Shown piece by piece: positions 37,704-46,837 of a stretch of 64,000 bases of DNA (within the stretch, counting starts at the first letter, position 1; each line of letters begins with the position of its first letter). The translations under genes were made by a program, and so were the position numbers. The stretch comes from Thioalkalivibrio sp. ALMg11 (GTDB taxonomy: Bacteria > Pseudomonadota > Gammaproteobacteria > Ectothiorhodospirales > Ectothiorhodospiraceae), in assembly GCF_000377905.1 (NCBI RefSeq), contig NZ_KB898872.1, positions 1-64,000 of the forward strand, written 5' to 3'. Below the pieces are notes generated by a model that did not search any database, was not told the DNA's origin, and saw only the letters and a list, made by a program, of their open reading frames with translations.

Positions 37704-38372
37704 TTAGGCTGGATCTACAGGATCAAGCACGGACCGATCGTCATTCGCCGGGCGATTCACTCGGGTCGAAACCGGATACGCCCGCAAAGCGGAGGGCGGC
37801 ATACGGCGAGTGATATGGCGGACCTGCTCACGCTCAGTGATCTCAGGGTCTAGCCAATCCCATCGGCATTCAGCGTCGAGCGCGAGTGGCTGTCGGTCGT
37901 GGATATTTGCGAGATGGTCAGCCGCCGGCTCGGTGATGATCGCGCAGCAGGCCCCTCCGTCCGCGGTCGGCGCCCAGATGCCCGCCAGGAACAGCACGTC
38001 CTGCGTCGCGTCGTCGGTCAACGTGATGAAATGCGGCTGCTTGCCCTCTTCGGTCTTTTGCCACTCGTACCAGCCATCCGCCGGGACGATGCAGCGCCGA
38101 TGCGCGAAGGCACTGCGGAAATACGGACTGGTGGCGACCTTCTCGGCGCGGGCGTTGATGGGCTGCGGCCCATCCGTTACCCGTTTGGGCCGGAACCCCC
38201 AGTGCATCGGCTGAAACGCGGCCGGCGTTTCCTCCCCCGCCCGAAACACTTCGATATCGGCGCCCGGGGCAACGTTGTACCGAGGGGCATCGAATCCCTC
38301 GTCCACCGGCACCTGGAAGTACCGCATGGCCAGCTCACTGGTCACGCTGTAGCGCGCAAATCGTCCGCACAT
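37704..38372 (-). CDS. SOS-response-associated peptidase (SRAP, YedK/HMCES family)
   Basis: 222 residues. The catalytic Cys2 (MCGRF), N73 in PINARAE, E103 in WYEW and the NIHDRQP histidine near residue 160 match E. coli YedK (C2, N75, E105, H160). SRAP proteins crosslink covalently to abasic sites in single-stranded DNA and shield them. It starts 11 bp after the mrfB-like stop with AAGG as RBS, so it is the third gene of the helicase-exonuclease operon, which sits opposite lexA. Confidence 0.93.
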   Translation of the reverse strand: MCGRFARYSVTSELAMRYFQVPVDEGFDAPRYNVAPGADIEVFRAGEETPAAFQPMHWGFRPKRVTDGPQPINARAEKVATSPYFRSAFAHRRCIVPADGWYEWQKTEEGKQPHFITLTDDATQDVLFLAGIWAPTADGGACCAIITEPAADHLANIHDRQPLALDAECRWDWLDPEITEREQVRHITRRMPPSALRAYPVSTRVNRPANDDRSVLDPVDPA

Positions 38373-38383
38373 TCGGTATCGCC

Positions 38384-39634
38384 TTACCGGGTAGCCGCCT
38401 CATGTCGCATTCGAAGTCTTTCTAGACGCCCATCGGCGCGAGGTCCAGGTTCCAGTTGCTCAGCGTACCGGAGCGCCCGCTCCCAGTCCCGACGCTGGTG
38501 TTCGTGGTACTTGGCCAGCGCCTCCAGTGCCTCCTGAACGCCCCGCTCGGCCAGCGCTTCCCAAATGGGCACCGCCTGGTCGTATCGCCCCTCTCGCCGC
38601 CATTCGCGAGCGAGCCACAGCAGGCCCGGCACCGACAGGCTCTTTTGTTGGCCTTCCAGCAGCCGGCGAGCGGCCGCGGGTCCATCGAGGCGCTCCATCA
38701 GGCGTGCTGCGCCCTCGACCGACGCCCCATGGACGACGGGCTGCGCCAGGACGCTGGCCAGCGCCGGTCCCAGCAGCGTGAGGGAGAGGATGTCATCGGT
38801 GTTGTGCTGGACCACTCGCTCGAGATCCTCACTGCGCCCGAAGCTGAGATAGGCCTTCCAGGCCCACGGGGCCTCGGACCCCGGCAAGTCGTCCTGGCGG
38901 TCGAGGCCGAGCAACCGTTCCTCGACGGTGCGCAGGCGACAGTCCGGCCAAGCGTGCCCGTACAGGCTACGCACCGGGTGAAGGAAGTCGGTGTGCGCGG
39001 TCTCGGGGGCATCGGGTCGGCGCTGCATGCGGCGGCGATCCCGCAATAACGGCAGATCGAAGGTCTTGCCGTTGTAGCTGACCAGATGGTCACAATCGCA
39101 AAGGGCCGCGTCCACGGCGGCCAACAGCGCCCCCTCCCCCGCGAACGCGGTCATCAACCACTGGCGCAGGCGGACCTGGCGACCCTCGAGCGTCGCCAAT
39201 CCCACCATGAAGGCGACGGTGCCGGCACCGCCGGCGAGACCCGTGGTCTCGGTGTCGATGAAACCGACCCGCTGGTCGGGTGACCAGAAAGGGCTCGCCG
39301 GTTCGCGGGCGAGTTCGAGCGTGTGGCGCCCATGGGCGTGGCTCGCCGCGATGATGCGATCGACCCGGACCAGATGCTCGTCGATGAGCTCGCCGTCCAG
39401 GCGCTTCGCCAGTTCATCGGGTCGAACGGCGGCACTGGAGGGTGGCGGGGTTGCGCGGGTACGCCCCGTTCCCGCGACGCCCATCCGGTCCAGTCGCGCC
39501 CGGATCTCGTCCAGCACGTTGCCGGATGCTGGATCGGACGCCGGGGCGTGGGCCCCGGCTGAAGTTCGGCCGGGCGCCGGCGGCTCACTGCCCGCCTGGA
39601 GGCGCAGGGTGTTCAGTCGATCATGCAGGCTCAT
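38384..39634 (-). CDS. MrfB/YprB-like 3'-5' exonuclease
   Basis: 416 residues. An RNase-H-like DEDD exonuclease domain spans about 120-290: FIDTET supplies D127 and E129, SYNGKTFDLPLL the next acid and HNTDDILSL the last. The C-terminal region has TPR-like helices (QEALEALAKYHEHQRRDWERAL). This is the layout of B. subtilis YprB (MrfB), the partner of the helicase YprA (MrfA) in mitomycin adduct repair. Its ATG at 39634 overlaps the helicase gene by 14 bp. Confidence 0.88.
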   Translation of the reverse strand: MSLHDRLNTLRLQAGSEPPAPGRTSAGAHAPASDPASGNVLDEIRARLDRMGVAGTGRTRATPPPSSAAVRPDELAKRLDGELIDEHLVRVDRIIAASHAHGRHTLELAREPASPFWSPDQRVGFIDTETTGLAGGAGTVAFMVGLATLEGRQVRLRQWLMTAFAGEGALLAAVDAALCDCDHLVSYNGKTFDLPLLRDRRRMQRRPDAPETAHTDFLHPVRSLYGHAWPDCRLRTVEERLLGLDRQDDLPGSEAPWAWKAYLSFGRSEDLERVVQHNTDDILSLTLLGPALASVLAQPVVHGASVEGAARLMERLDGPAAARRLLEGQQKSLSVPGLLWLAREWRREGRYDQAVPIWEALAERGVQEALEALAKYHEHQRRDWERALRYAEQLEPGPRADGRLERLRMRHEAATR

Positions 39635-42056
39635 GCGACTCCAAGCCCTCAAGAACCGTGATCGCGGCCTGCTTCGGCGAGAAGCCGCGCACCTCGTCGC
39701 TCGCGAGGATCGGACCGATGCAGCCCGGACAGCCGTGGGCACAGTCGCACTGCCGGATCAGGCTCAGTGCATCGCGAATGACCCGGCCCCGGTTGTCGAA
39801 CAGCGGTGCCGACAGCCCGACGCCGCCGGGATAGTGGTCGTACAGGAACACGGCCGGGCGGAACCGGCCTTCCTGCTCCGGATCGCACTCGCCCCCATCG
39901 AGGGTGCGCAGCTGGCCGCGGCCGTTCGATCCCACGGTCGCAAACCAGCGCGCATCGCCATCGCCAACCGCCCGGCCCAGGTCCTGCGGCTCGGACATCA
40001 CCACCAGCGCCGCCACGTGGTGCATGGCGTAAGCCGCACCGAGAAACCCGTCCAGGGCCTCGTGGCGGGATGCGAAGCGCTGCTCCAAGGCCTCGGGGGC
40101 CATCTGCCACCAGACGGCGGTGGTGTGCATCTCCTGGTCCGGCAGGTGAATGTTGCCGTAACCGATGTTCTCGTGGGTGTAGTAGCGGATCTTCTTGTAG
40201 CCCGGGATGCGCCGGACGATGTGGACCTCGCCACGGGCCGCCTCGCCCTGGCCGGCGGGCGCGCGCTCGAAGTCGTCGAGGATCTTGAGACGCGTGTAGT
40301 CGATGGCGTCGGTGTAGTAGTCGGCGCGGGTGCGCGTGACGAACGCCTTGCGCCCGGTCCAGTCGAGGCGCTCGACCTGATAGGGCACGGCCTGCACCAG
40401 GTAGATCGCGCCCTCGTAGAGGGTCTCGGCCGCGCTGGAGAAGTCCACCTCGGCGATGATCTGCTGTTGGCCTTCGGTCGTATCCACCACCACGAAGTTG
40501 CCCTCGGCGACGGAACGCAGGCTGACGCTCTGGGCGGGATAGCTGTCCTCGGTCCAGTGCCAGGTGTCGGACTCGCGGTGCAGCACGCCCTGCTCTTCCA
40601 GGTAGGCCAGCAACGACTCCAGATCCTCGTCGCCGAAGGTCTCGCCCTTCCGGAATGGCAGTTCGAAGGCGGCGCAGCGCACGTGATCCAGCAGGATCAG
40701 GAGCTGGTCCGGCGCGATCCGCGCCTGCTCCGGCGACTGGCCAAGGAAGAACTCCGGGTTGCGGATGATGTACTGATCCAGCGGATCGGAACTGGCGACC
40801 AGCACCCCCAGCGACGGGCGGTTCCGCCGGCCGGCTCGGCCCAGGCGCTGCCAGGTGCTGGCGATGGTCCCGGGATACCCGGTCAGCAGGCAGACATCCA
40901 GGCTGCCGATATCCACCCCCAGCTCCAGCGCGGAGGTGGCGATGACGCAATCGACGTTGCCGCTGCGCAGCGCCTTCTCGGTCTGGCGCCGCTCGTTGGG
41001 CAGATAGCCGCCCCGGTAGGCAGCGACCCGCGAGGCCTTGCGCGGGTCGTTGTCGAACACGTCTTTCATGTAGCGGGTGATCACCTCGACCATCAGCCGC
41101 GTGCGCGCAAAGATGATGGTGGTGAGCTTGCCGCGCAGGGCCATACGCGCGATGCGCGTGACCTGGGATCGGGCCGAGGCGCGGATGCCGAGATCCGCGT
41201 TGACCACCGGCGGGTTCCACAGCAGAAGATGGCGCTCCCCCGCCGGTGCCCCGCTCTCGGTGATCGCTGTGACCGACTCGCCGATCAGCCCCGAGGCCAG
41301 TTCTTCCGGGTTGGCGATGGTCGCCGAGCTCATGATGAACACCGGGTCCGCGCCATAGAAGCGACAGATCCGGCGCAGCCGGCGCATGACGTTCGCCACG
41401 TGCGAACCGAACACGCCCCGATAGGTGTGCGTCTCGTCGATCACCACGTACTGGAGGCTCTCGAAGAACTGGGCCCACTTGGTGTGGTGCGGCAGGACGC
41501 CCTGGTGGAGCATGTCCGGGTTGGTCACGACGATGTCGCCACGCGTACGCACCGCCTTCCGGGCATCCCCCGGGGTGTCCCCGTCGAAGGTATAGGCGCG
41601 CACCCCGAGATCACCGGCCTCGTTGAGCTCCATAAGCTCTGCCACCTGGTCCTGCGACAGCGCCTTCGTCGGAAACAGGTACAACGCCTTGGCCTTGTTC
41701 TCGCGGGCCGCTTGAAGCACGGGAAGGTTGTAGCAAAGCGTCTTGCCGGACGCAGTCGGGGTCACGACCACCGTGTGTTGTCCGGCGCGGATCTGGTCCC
41801 AGGCGGCGCGCTGATGGCTGTAGAGCTGCTCCACGCCCCGGGATCGGAGCGCGCCGGCAATGGCCGGGTCAAGATCGGCGGGCAGATCGGCGTACTGGGC
41901 GGGGCGCGCCGGCAGGACCAGCTCACCGGTAATGCGTTTGGCGTAACGATCCTTGATGCGCTCAACCAGCCGCCACGCACCCGCTTCTCCGCCCGGGCCT
42001 TCCGCGCGCAGCTCGGGTTCGGGGACTTCAGGAAGGACGCGCGCCGGTTCGGTCAT
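39621..42056 (-). CDS. MrfA/YprA-like DEXH helicase with C-terminal DUF1998
   Basis: 811 residues. Walker A PTASGKT at 100-106, motif II DETH and motif VI QRLGRAGRRN form an SF2 motor. The C-terminal DUF1998 region carries four cysteines (C770, C772, C776, C779 in CDCAHGCPGC), the zinc site of MrfA-type repair helicases. With the coupled exonuclease it should process bulky or crosslinked DNA independently of UvrABC, as in B. subtilis. The start lies 55 bp from a palindrome shared with divergent lexA, suggesting SOS control. Confidence 0.9.
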   Translation of the reverse strand: MTEPARVLPEVPEPELRAEGPGGEAGAWRLVERIKDRYAKRITGELVLPARPAQYADLPADLDPAIAGALRSRGVEQLYSHQRAAWDQIRAGQHTVVVTPTASGKTLCYNLPVLQAARENKAKALYLFPTKALSQDQVAELMELNEAGDLGVRAYTFDGDTPGDARKAVRTRGDIVVTNPDMLHQGVLPHHTKWAQFFESLQYVVIDETHTYRGVFGSHVANVMRRLRRICRFYGADPVFIMSSATIANPEELASGLIGESVTAITESGAPAGERHLLLWNPPVVNADLGIRASARSQVTRIARMALRGKLTTIIFARTRLMVEVITRYMKDVFDNDPRKASRVAAYRGGYLPNERRQTEKALRSGNVDCVIATSALELGVDIGSLDVCLLTGYPGTIASTWQRLGRAGRRNRPSLGVLVASSDPLDQYIIRNPEFFLGQSPEQARIAPDQLLILLDHVRCAAFELPFRKGETFGDEDLESLLAYLEEQGVLHRESDTWHWTEDSYPAQSVSLRSVAEGNFVVVDTTEGQQQIIAEVDFSSAAETLYEGAIYLVQAVPYQVERLDWTGRKAFVTRTRADYYTDAIDYTRLKILDDFERAPAGQGEAARGEVHIVRRIPGYKKIRYYTHENIGYGNIHLPDQEMHTTAVWWQMAPEALEQRFASRHEALDGFLGAAYAMHHVAALVVMSEPQDLGRAVGDGDARWFATVGSNGRGQLRTLDGGECDPEQEGRFRPAVFLYDHYPGGVGLSAPLFDNRGRVIRDALSLIRQCDCAHGCPGCIGPILASDEVRGFSPKQAAITVLEGLESHEPA

Positions 42057-42110
42057 GGCAATCTTCTCGCGGGAGCCGTACAGTGGCGATCATAGCCCGG
42101 AGAACAAACG

Positions 42111-42125
42111 GAGAACAATGTTCTC
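42111..42125. promoter_or_regulatory. Probable LexA operator between lexA and mrfA-like gene
   Basis: GAGAACAATGTTCTC is a perfect 15-bp palindrome (the central A/T excepted), 37 bp before the lexA start and 55 bp from the helicase start. A further half-site (GGAGAACAAAC) lies 12 bp upstream. It is unlike the E. coli CTGT-N8-ACAG box and nearer the GAAC..GTTC type used by Gram-positive LexA. Its position suits autoregulation plus control of the divergent repair operon. Confidence 0.7.
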
Positions 42126-42161
42126 TTCCCTGCGCGATCACGATCCTGGAGAACGGATGCC

Positions 42162-42821
42162 ATGGAGGCACTGACCCCGCACCAGCGTCGGGTGCTCGAA
42201 TCCCTGCAGCGGTTCGCGGCCGAGGGGCACGCCCCGAGCCTGGATGAACTGGCACAGGCACTGGGCCTGCGCTCGCGCGGCTCGCTGCACAAGCACATCC
42301 GGGCACTGGAGGCCGCGGGGTATGTGCAGGCCACCCGCGGTCGCCATCGAGGGGTCCGGCTGGCCGATGACGTGCTGGATTCGTCTGTCGCCGAAGGCAC
42401 CACGGGACCCGGCTCATGGGGCTCCAGCACCCTGCCCCTGCTTGGCCGCATCGCGGCGGGCCAGCCCATCGAGGCCCTCGCGCATCCGGAGCCCGTGGAG
42501 GTACCCCCGGCCCTGCGCGGCCATGGCGAGTGCTATGTGCTCGAGGTGAAGGGCGACTCCATGCAGGACGCCGGCATCCTGGACGGCGACTGGGTGGTCA
42601 TCGAATCGCGCAACCATGCCCGCAACGGCGAGATTGTTGTGGCCCTGATCAATGGCGAAGACGTCACCCTCAAGCGCATCGAGCAAACGCCCTCTGGGGT
42701 TCGGCTTCATTCCGAAAACCCTGCCTATCCGTCGATCCACGTCGCAAAAACTCAGCTTCAGATCCAAGGCGTTCTTGTCGGCCAAATGCGCCGATACCAA
42801 TCTTTACTCTCGCCGAAGTAA
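42162..42821 (+). CDS. lexA: LexA repressor
   Basis: 219 residues. The winged helix (PHQRRVLESLQRFAAEGHAP..RGSLHKHIRALEAAGYV) is followed by the S24 peptidase domain with the autocleavage site Ala99-Gly100 (RIAAGQPIEA), Ser133 (GDSMQDAG) and Lys171 (VTLKRIE). All elements for RecA-stimulated self-cleavage are present. Divergent from an mrfA-mrfB-SRAP operon across a palindromic operator. Two degraded partial copies of this gene occur at about 8400 and 45711. Confidence 0.93.
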   Translation: MEALTPHQRRVLESLQRFAAEGHAPSLDELAQALGLRSRGSLHKHIRALEAAGYVQATRGRHRGVRLADDVLDSSVAEGTTGPGSWGSSTLPLLGRIAAGQPIEALAHPEPVEVPPALRGHGECYVLEVKGDSMQDAGILDGDWVVIESRNHARNGEIVVALINGEDVTLKRIEQTPSGVRLHSENPAYPSIHVAKTQLQIQGVLVGQMRRYQSLLSPK

Positions 42822-42905
42822 TCCAGGACGACAGGACCGCGACCTACGCTTTGCCTGCCACTTTCCATGAGACCCCTTGGATGCGCGCCCTACTCCGCAC
42901 AACCC

Positions 42906-43244
42906 TCACAACTGGCGCGGCCACTGCTCCGGCCGAGGTGTCACAAACGGCTTGCATTGGCCCATGTCCCGCGTAAACCTAGAACCATTCCAGAAATACA
43001 CTGCACGCGGCACCCGAACATTCTCCTTTACCGGGGCCACCCGATAAACCGCGCAATCCCTCTCATCGAAGCCTTGGAAGACGTAGGCTGCCTCACGCCC
43101 CCCGTATGGCCCGTAACTATATCCGTGCACCTCGAACGGCTCCTGCCGCACAAGGCACCCGGAAAGAAAAAGAGTCAATGCCACGAGGAGCGCTTTGCGT
43201 TTGACTGATGAAGACCTCGGCTCAAACTTTCCCACAGGGATCAC
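42906..43244 (-). CDS. Small lipoprotein
   Basis: About 112 residues from a GTG at 43244; a second GTG three codons later is possible. The lipobox LFLSGC has its Cys near 30. The mature part (GYSYGPYGGREAAYVFQGFDERDCAVYRVAP) is tyrosine-rich with no family I recognise. Lower GC than the flanking core genes. Confidence 0.6.
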   Translation of the reverse strand: MIPVGKFEPRSSSVKRKALLVALTLFLSGCLVRQEPFEVHGYSYGPYGGREAAYVFQGFDERDCAVYRVAPVKENVRVPRAVYFWNGSRFTRDMGQCKPFVTPRPEQWPRQL

Positions 43245-43288
43245 CCCTCGAGCATTGACTTAATCGAACTACAACACTAGACCATAGC

Positions 43289-44209
43289 CTAGTCGAACAC
43301 TACAGCCTCAAGACGTTCCGAAACCGCTTCCGCGAGGGGGCCGAAATCAATCACACCGCCTTCTTCGGGAGGAGCCGGCAAGATTGCAACTCCCTCTACT
43401 TTGGACCCTTCCCGATAGGGGAACGTCTCTAAATAAACCCGAACATCCATCCCCTCGACCGGCATCCGAAAACGATCCGCGTTAAAGCCCGCCACGTCAT
43501 CGTTGTGATGGTTCGGCCTAAACGAGTATGCACTGAGGAGGCGCCTGAAGTTTGCGTAAACGGTGTCCGGGTCATAGGGATTATCAATTTCGAAACGATA
43601 GAACACCAGCCCACTTGAGAGCATGGTTCGTAGCTCATTCTCATCGTATGGAGGGACTGAGAATCGACCGATAGCGCCCTGTCGATACGTCTCTGCACTA
43701 ACAGCCTGGAATGACACCTCTTGAAAGTCTTCCTTATCCTCGATCGAGTAATTGACAGTGTATTGAATACCCGACCCTGCACGGCCATTGTCATTGCGCC
43801 GATGAACCACAAAGGACGTGTCCTCAACGTTTTCCAGCCACAGACGCTGGCGGAATGAATCACGAGCGCGTACGTCGATATGTAAAAGAGAGACCTCCCC
43901 AAAGCTAACAGCGCGCGTCCTGATTTGCGCAGGAGCATCATGGAACATACCCAGAATTCCATCCGAACCATCAACGCCGAGATACCGATCCGGGTCTGCG
44001 TACCGTGCAAGGTTGAACGGGTCGCCTCCCTGAGGCATAACTACAACATTTTCTGGGATCTGGTATGTCACCATTTCCATTGCGACAGACTCGACCGAAT
44101 CCAATTCAGCGCCCTGGGATGTCGGTGTGGAGGCCATACAGCCTGTCAAAATTGGAAGAGAGATAGCCGCCGCCAGAGGCAGAAACGCTCCATATTGTCT
44201 CATATTCAT
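43289..44209 (-). CDS. Large lipoprotein of unknown function
   Basis: 306 residues. Lipobox LPILTGC, with the Cys at 24, so lipid-anchored. The mature protein is beta-rich with no motif I recognise. The gene is AT-richer than the chromosome and sits among island-like sequences between lexA and the duplicated block, on the same strand as the smaller lipoprotein. Confidence 0.65.
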   Translation of the reverse strand: MNMRQYGAFLPLAAAISLPILTGCMASTPTSQGAELDSVESVAMEMVTYQIPENVVVMPQGGDPFNLARYADPDRYLGVDGSDGILGMFHDAPAQIRTRAVSFGEVSLLHIDVRARDSFRQRLWLENVEDTSFVVHRRNDNGRAGSGIQYTVNYSIEDKEDFQEVSFQAVSAETYRQGAIGRFSVPPYDENELRTMLSSGLVFYRFEIDNPYDPDTVYANFRRLLSAYSFRPNHHNDDVAGFNADRFRMPVEGMDVRVYLETFPYREGSKVEGVAILPAPPEEGGVIDFGPLAEAVSERLEAVVFD

Positions 44210-44604
44210 TATAGCCCTTTGTTTTTATGACGCCATTCCCAATCAACAATCCATATGTAGAAACAAGAAAAGCGGAAGCAAGGGTAAAGGGCGAAAACAC
44301 GTCGGTCAATCTGGCGGGAACGGGCATAGTATGGTAAAGGGAAACCTAATACAGATTGCTGCAGTGGCACCAATGGGTACGTAGCCGCCGGTGTTTGATG
44401 GTCAGCTCGATAAGGGTTGTAAACCGGAGGGCAAAGAACCAAGACAGCAGATGCACATACAGCACATCGCGGACCTTCCCCGGATAACCATCCTTTCGAA
44501 ATCGACGCCCCCCGATCGTGACGAACGGTTCGTCCGTCGACAACACGCCATGGACGTGTTCGACGATCAGGCGCGTTGGGCCTCGGCGGCCCGTTCTGAC
44601 CCCC
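44210..44604. other. Non-coding or degraded stretch
   Basis: A minus-strand frame around 44346-44600 reads IVEHVHGVLSTDEPFVTIGG, then DGYPGKVRDVLYVHLLSWFF, which looks protein-like but lacks a start, and I cannot assign it. Possibly the relic of a gene truncated by the duplicated block. Confidence 0.35.
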
Positions 44605-44767
44605 CCCCGGGTTTGCCGGAGTCCCGTTGGTTTGGATCACACTGTAAGAACGAACCCCTGAAGTGGCTGAAGGTACTGCGCTTCGATCGCCGCCGGCGGT
44701 CCGAACCCCCGCGTATTATCCCAGACGTGCACGATCGTCGCCCACGGCGGAATAAATCAGTGTTTCC

Positions 44768-45460
44768 CTAACGGACGAGATCTGCTGTGCGCCGTGTGGT
44801 CGAGCCGAACCACAAGGGTTTGTCGACGACGAACTTCATCGACCGTTTCACCAGACCTTGGCCGGGGAAGAAGCCAAGATCGAGCCAAAACCGGATCACC
44901 GCCTGAGCCTCAAGATCGATGCTCTGCTCGATCGGCACCAGGAAACCTTCGTAATCGCCCGCAGGAGTCGCATACCGCTCAAGAGTAACGGGCATGACTC
45001 GGTGCTGGTACTCACCCGTATGTTCAACCTCTTGCGTCTCTCTATTAACGACCGTAGCCCTGCCAGAGGCGCTCCATGTCCGATCGGGCACGATCCTGCT
45101 GGGTAGCAGCACCACGGGTGGCTCGTACAGCACGGTCTGGCCTTGCGTCAGCACGTCCAGACCGGTAAGCAGTACGCTGCCATCCCGGAGCTCGGAAAGA
45201 TGGAGGATGTTGTAGTCGCCAAATCGAACTTCCCAGCGGCCTTCACCGTCTGCGGAACTCAGTTCCAGCACGACTTGCCGTCCCTCTCCGTCTCCGTCGA
45301 CCACCTTGAACGTGCTTTTACCGGGAACCAGAGGGAAAAGATCCCCAGCCTCAACCTCTTGAACCGTCGACATCGGAGGCGCCGATGTCTCCGCGAGGGT
45401 GGCCCCGGCGGTGCAGAGGCCGACGCCGATCAGTATCGCTCGCGCGTAAGACTGGTACAT
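44768..45460 (-). CDS. Secreted protein of unknown function, copy B
   Basis: 230 residues, the paralogue of the protein at 7463-8155. It has the same signal peptide (cut after ATLA) and the same AGGAGAG leader. Differences are few (for example ISS to MST, TFR to TFK, LIPAD to LSSAD, LWD to LRD). Family unknown. Both frames are open end to end. Confidence 0.75.
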   Translation of the reverse strand: MYQSYARAILIGVGLCTAGATLAETSAPPMSTVQEVEAGDLFPLVPGKSTFKVVDGDGEGRQVVLELSSADGEGRWEVRFGDYNILHLSELRDGSVLLTGLDVLTQGQTVLYEPPVVLLPSRIVPDRTWSASGRATVVNRETQEVEHTGEYQHRVMPVTLERYATPAGDYEGFLVPIEQSIDLEAQAVIRFWLDLGFFPGQGLVKRSMKFVVDKPLWFGSTTRRTADLVR

Positions 45461-45710
45461 CGCATCTCTCCTGGAGTCTGTGGGCAAGTTGCGGCGCAAC
45501 ACTCGTGGCAGTGAAGCGACGTCAACGGGAGAACCGGCGCCACTGGCGGGCGATTGTGGAGATCTCTCCTAAATTGTAGAGGACGTCCGCGTCATGGTCC
45601 TCGGCGATCCAGAGGTATTAGTCGGTTTCGCCGGTGAGTACATGCATGGACGGCGTCGTTGCCAAACGCATGGTTGCCTGAAGCGGTTTGATCTGCCCCT
45701 TCAGTCGGGT

Positions 45711-45979
45711 TATGCGCTTACACGGCTCGCTGCACAAGCACATCCGGGCCCTGGAGGCCGCGGATATGCGCAGGCCGTCCGCGGTCGCCATCGAGGGGGC
45801 CGGCTGGCGGACGGCTTGTTCGACTCACCCTCTCGCGAAGACGAAGGTGCGGCAACCGGGTCATGGGGTGCCCACACCCTGCCCCTGCTCGGACGGATCG
45901 CGGCCAACCAACCGATCGAGGCGCTGGCGCAGCCCGAACCCGTGGAGGTACCGCCGGCCCTGCGCGGGCGTGGCGAGTG
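45711..45979 (+). pseudogene. lexA fragment, copy B
   Basis: Encodes LHGSLHKHIRALEAA, then after a small deletion and frame change PLLGRIAANQPIEALAQPEP and PPALRGRGE. It matches residues about 38-122 of the intact LexA. Ends abruptly at the ISL3 relic. Confidence 0.75.
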
Positions 45980-46393
45980 ATCAAGTCCAGCCGCTGGTTG
46001 CTGTCGCGCAACCGGATGTCGTTGAACGCCGGCCAGGCGGTGCGCCTGGACGAGCTGCTGCAGGCCAACCAGGCGTTACTGACGGTCTACCTCTTACGCG
46101 ACGAACTCAAGAGACTGTGGTTCCAGCGCAGCCCCGAGCGGACCTACCAGGCGTGGCGGCAATGGGTGCAGCAACCGCACGAGAGCGGAATCCAGGCCCT
46201 GCAGCGCTTCGCACGCCTGCTGGAGCCCTAGCTGCCCGGCATCGTCTCGCGCTGCCGCCATCGGCTGAACACCAGCGTCGTCGAGGGCATCAATAACACC
46301 ATCAAGGTCATCAAGCGCCGCGCCTATGGCTACCGCGGTCAGGAACACTTCTTCCTCAAAATCCGCGCCGCCTTCCCCGGTAACGCTCGATGA
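45979..46393 (+). pseudogene. ISL3-family transposase, C-terminal fragment with stop
   Basis: The frame reads IKSSRWLLSRNRMSLN.., LLRDELKRLWFQ.., then a TAG at 46229. It resumes in the same frame with HRLNTSVVEGINNTIKVIKR and AYGYRGQEHFFLKIRAAF, the classic ISL3 C-terminus. The N-terminal two-thirds are missing. It is inserted into, or was deleted up to, the lexA-like tail of copy B. Confidence 0.8.
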
Positions 46394-46405
46394 ACCAAAA
46401 GAAAA

Positions 46406-46432
46406 GCCCCGCCAGTGAGGTACCGACGGGGC
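46406..46432. repeat. Hairpin downstream of ISL3 relic
   Basis: GCCCCG and CGGGGC pair around a 15-nt loop. Probably the end of the ISL3 element or a terminator of the tRNA transcript, which approaches on the minus strand. Confidence 0.4.
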
Positions 46433-46511
46433 CTACCGTTCCTAAGAATGGTACACAGGATGGTATATACGGCGTCTTTTGCCCTATAACTTCCTGATTT
46501 TCTGGGGTTTT

Positions 46512-46587
<76 letters not shown>

Positions 46588-46837
46588 AAACAGGACGCGC
46601 ATTCTAGCAACTCCACCGGGTGGCGGGAAGCCCTGCCCGCACGAGTTTTTTTGCGACCCCGTCCTGCCACAGAATCGCCTTTTCGCGCCGCGCATCACGG
46701 AAGTCGGGCCTGGACCCGGTCTAGCATTGGGACATGTCCGTCACCCACCTCCAGCGTCTCAGCACAACCGGCCCCGCCCTCCAGCCCTCGGGTCTTGCCG
46801 CAGGACGGCCCGGTGCTGGCTCGATATACTGCCCGGT

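Larger units (their letters stand above)
44605..45979. repeat. Duplicated 1.38-kb block, copy B
   Basis: Direct copy of 7297-8674 with scattered substitutions. It begins at the same CCCCGGGTTT and contains the same secreted-protein gene and lexA-derived tail. At 45979, in the middle of the lexA-like part (GRGE), it is cut and replaced by an ISL3 transposase fragment. Confidence 0.85.

Noticed and set aside
39207-42095. 962-codon frame antisense to the helicase and exonuclease genes
   Set aside because: Length is due to high GC; the minus strand encodes well-conserved helicase and exonuclease motifs, the plus strand none.
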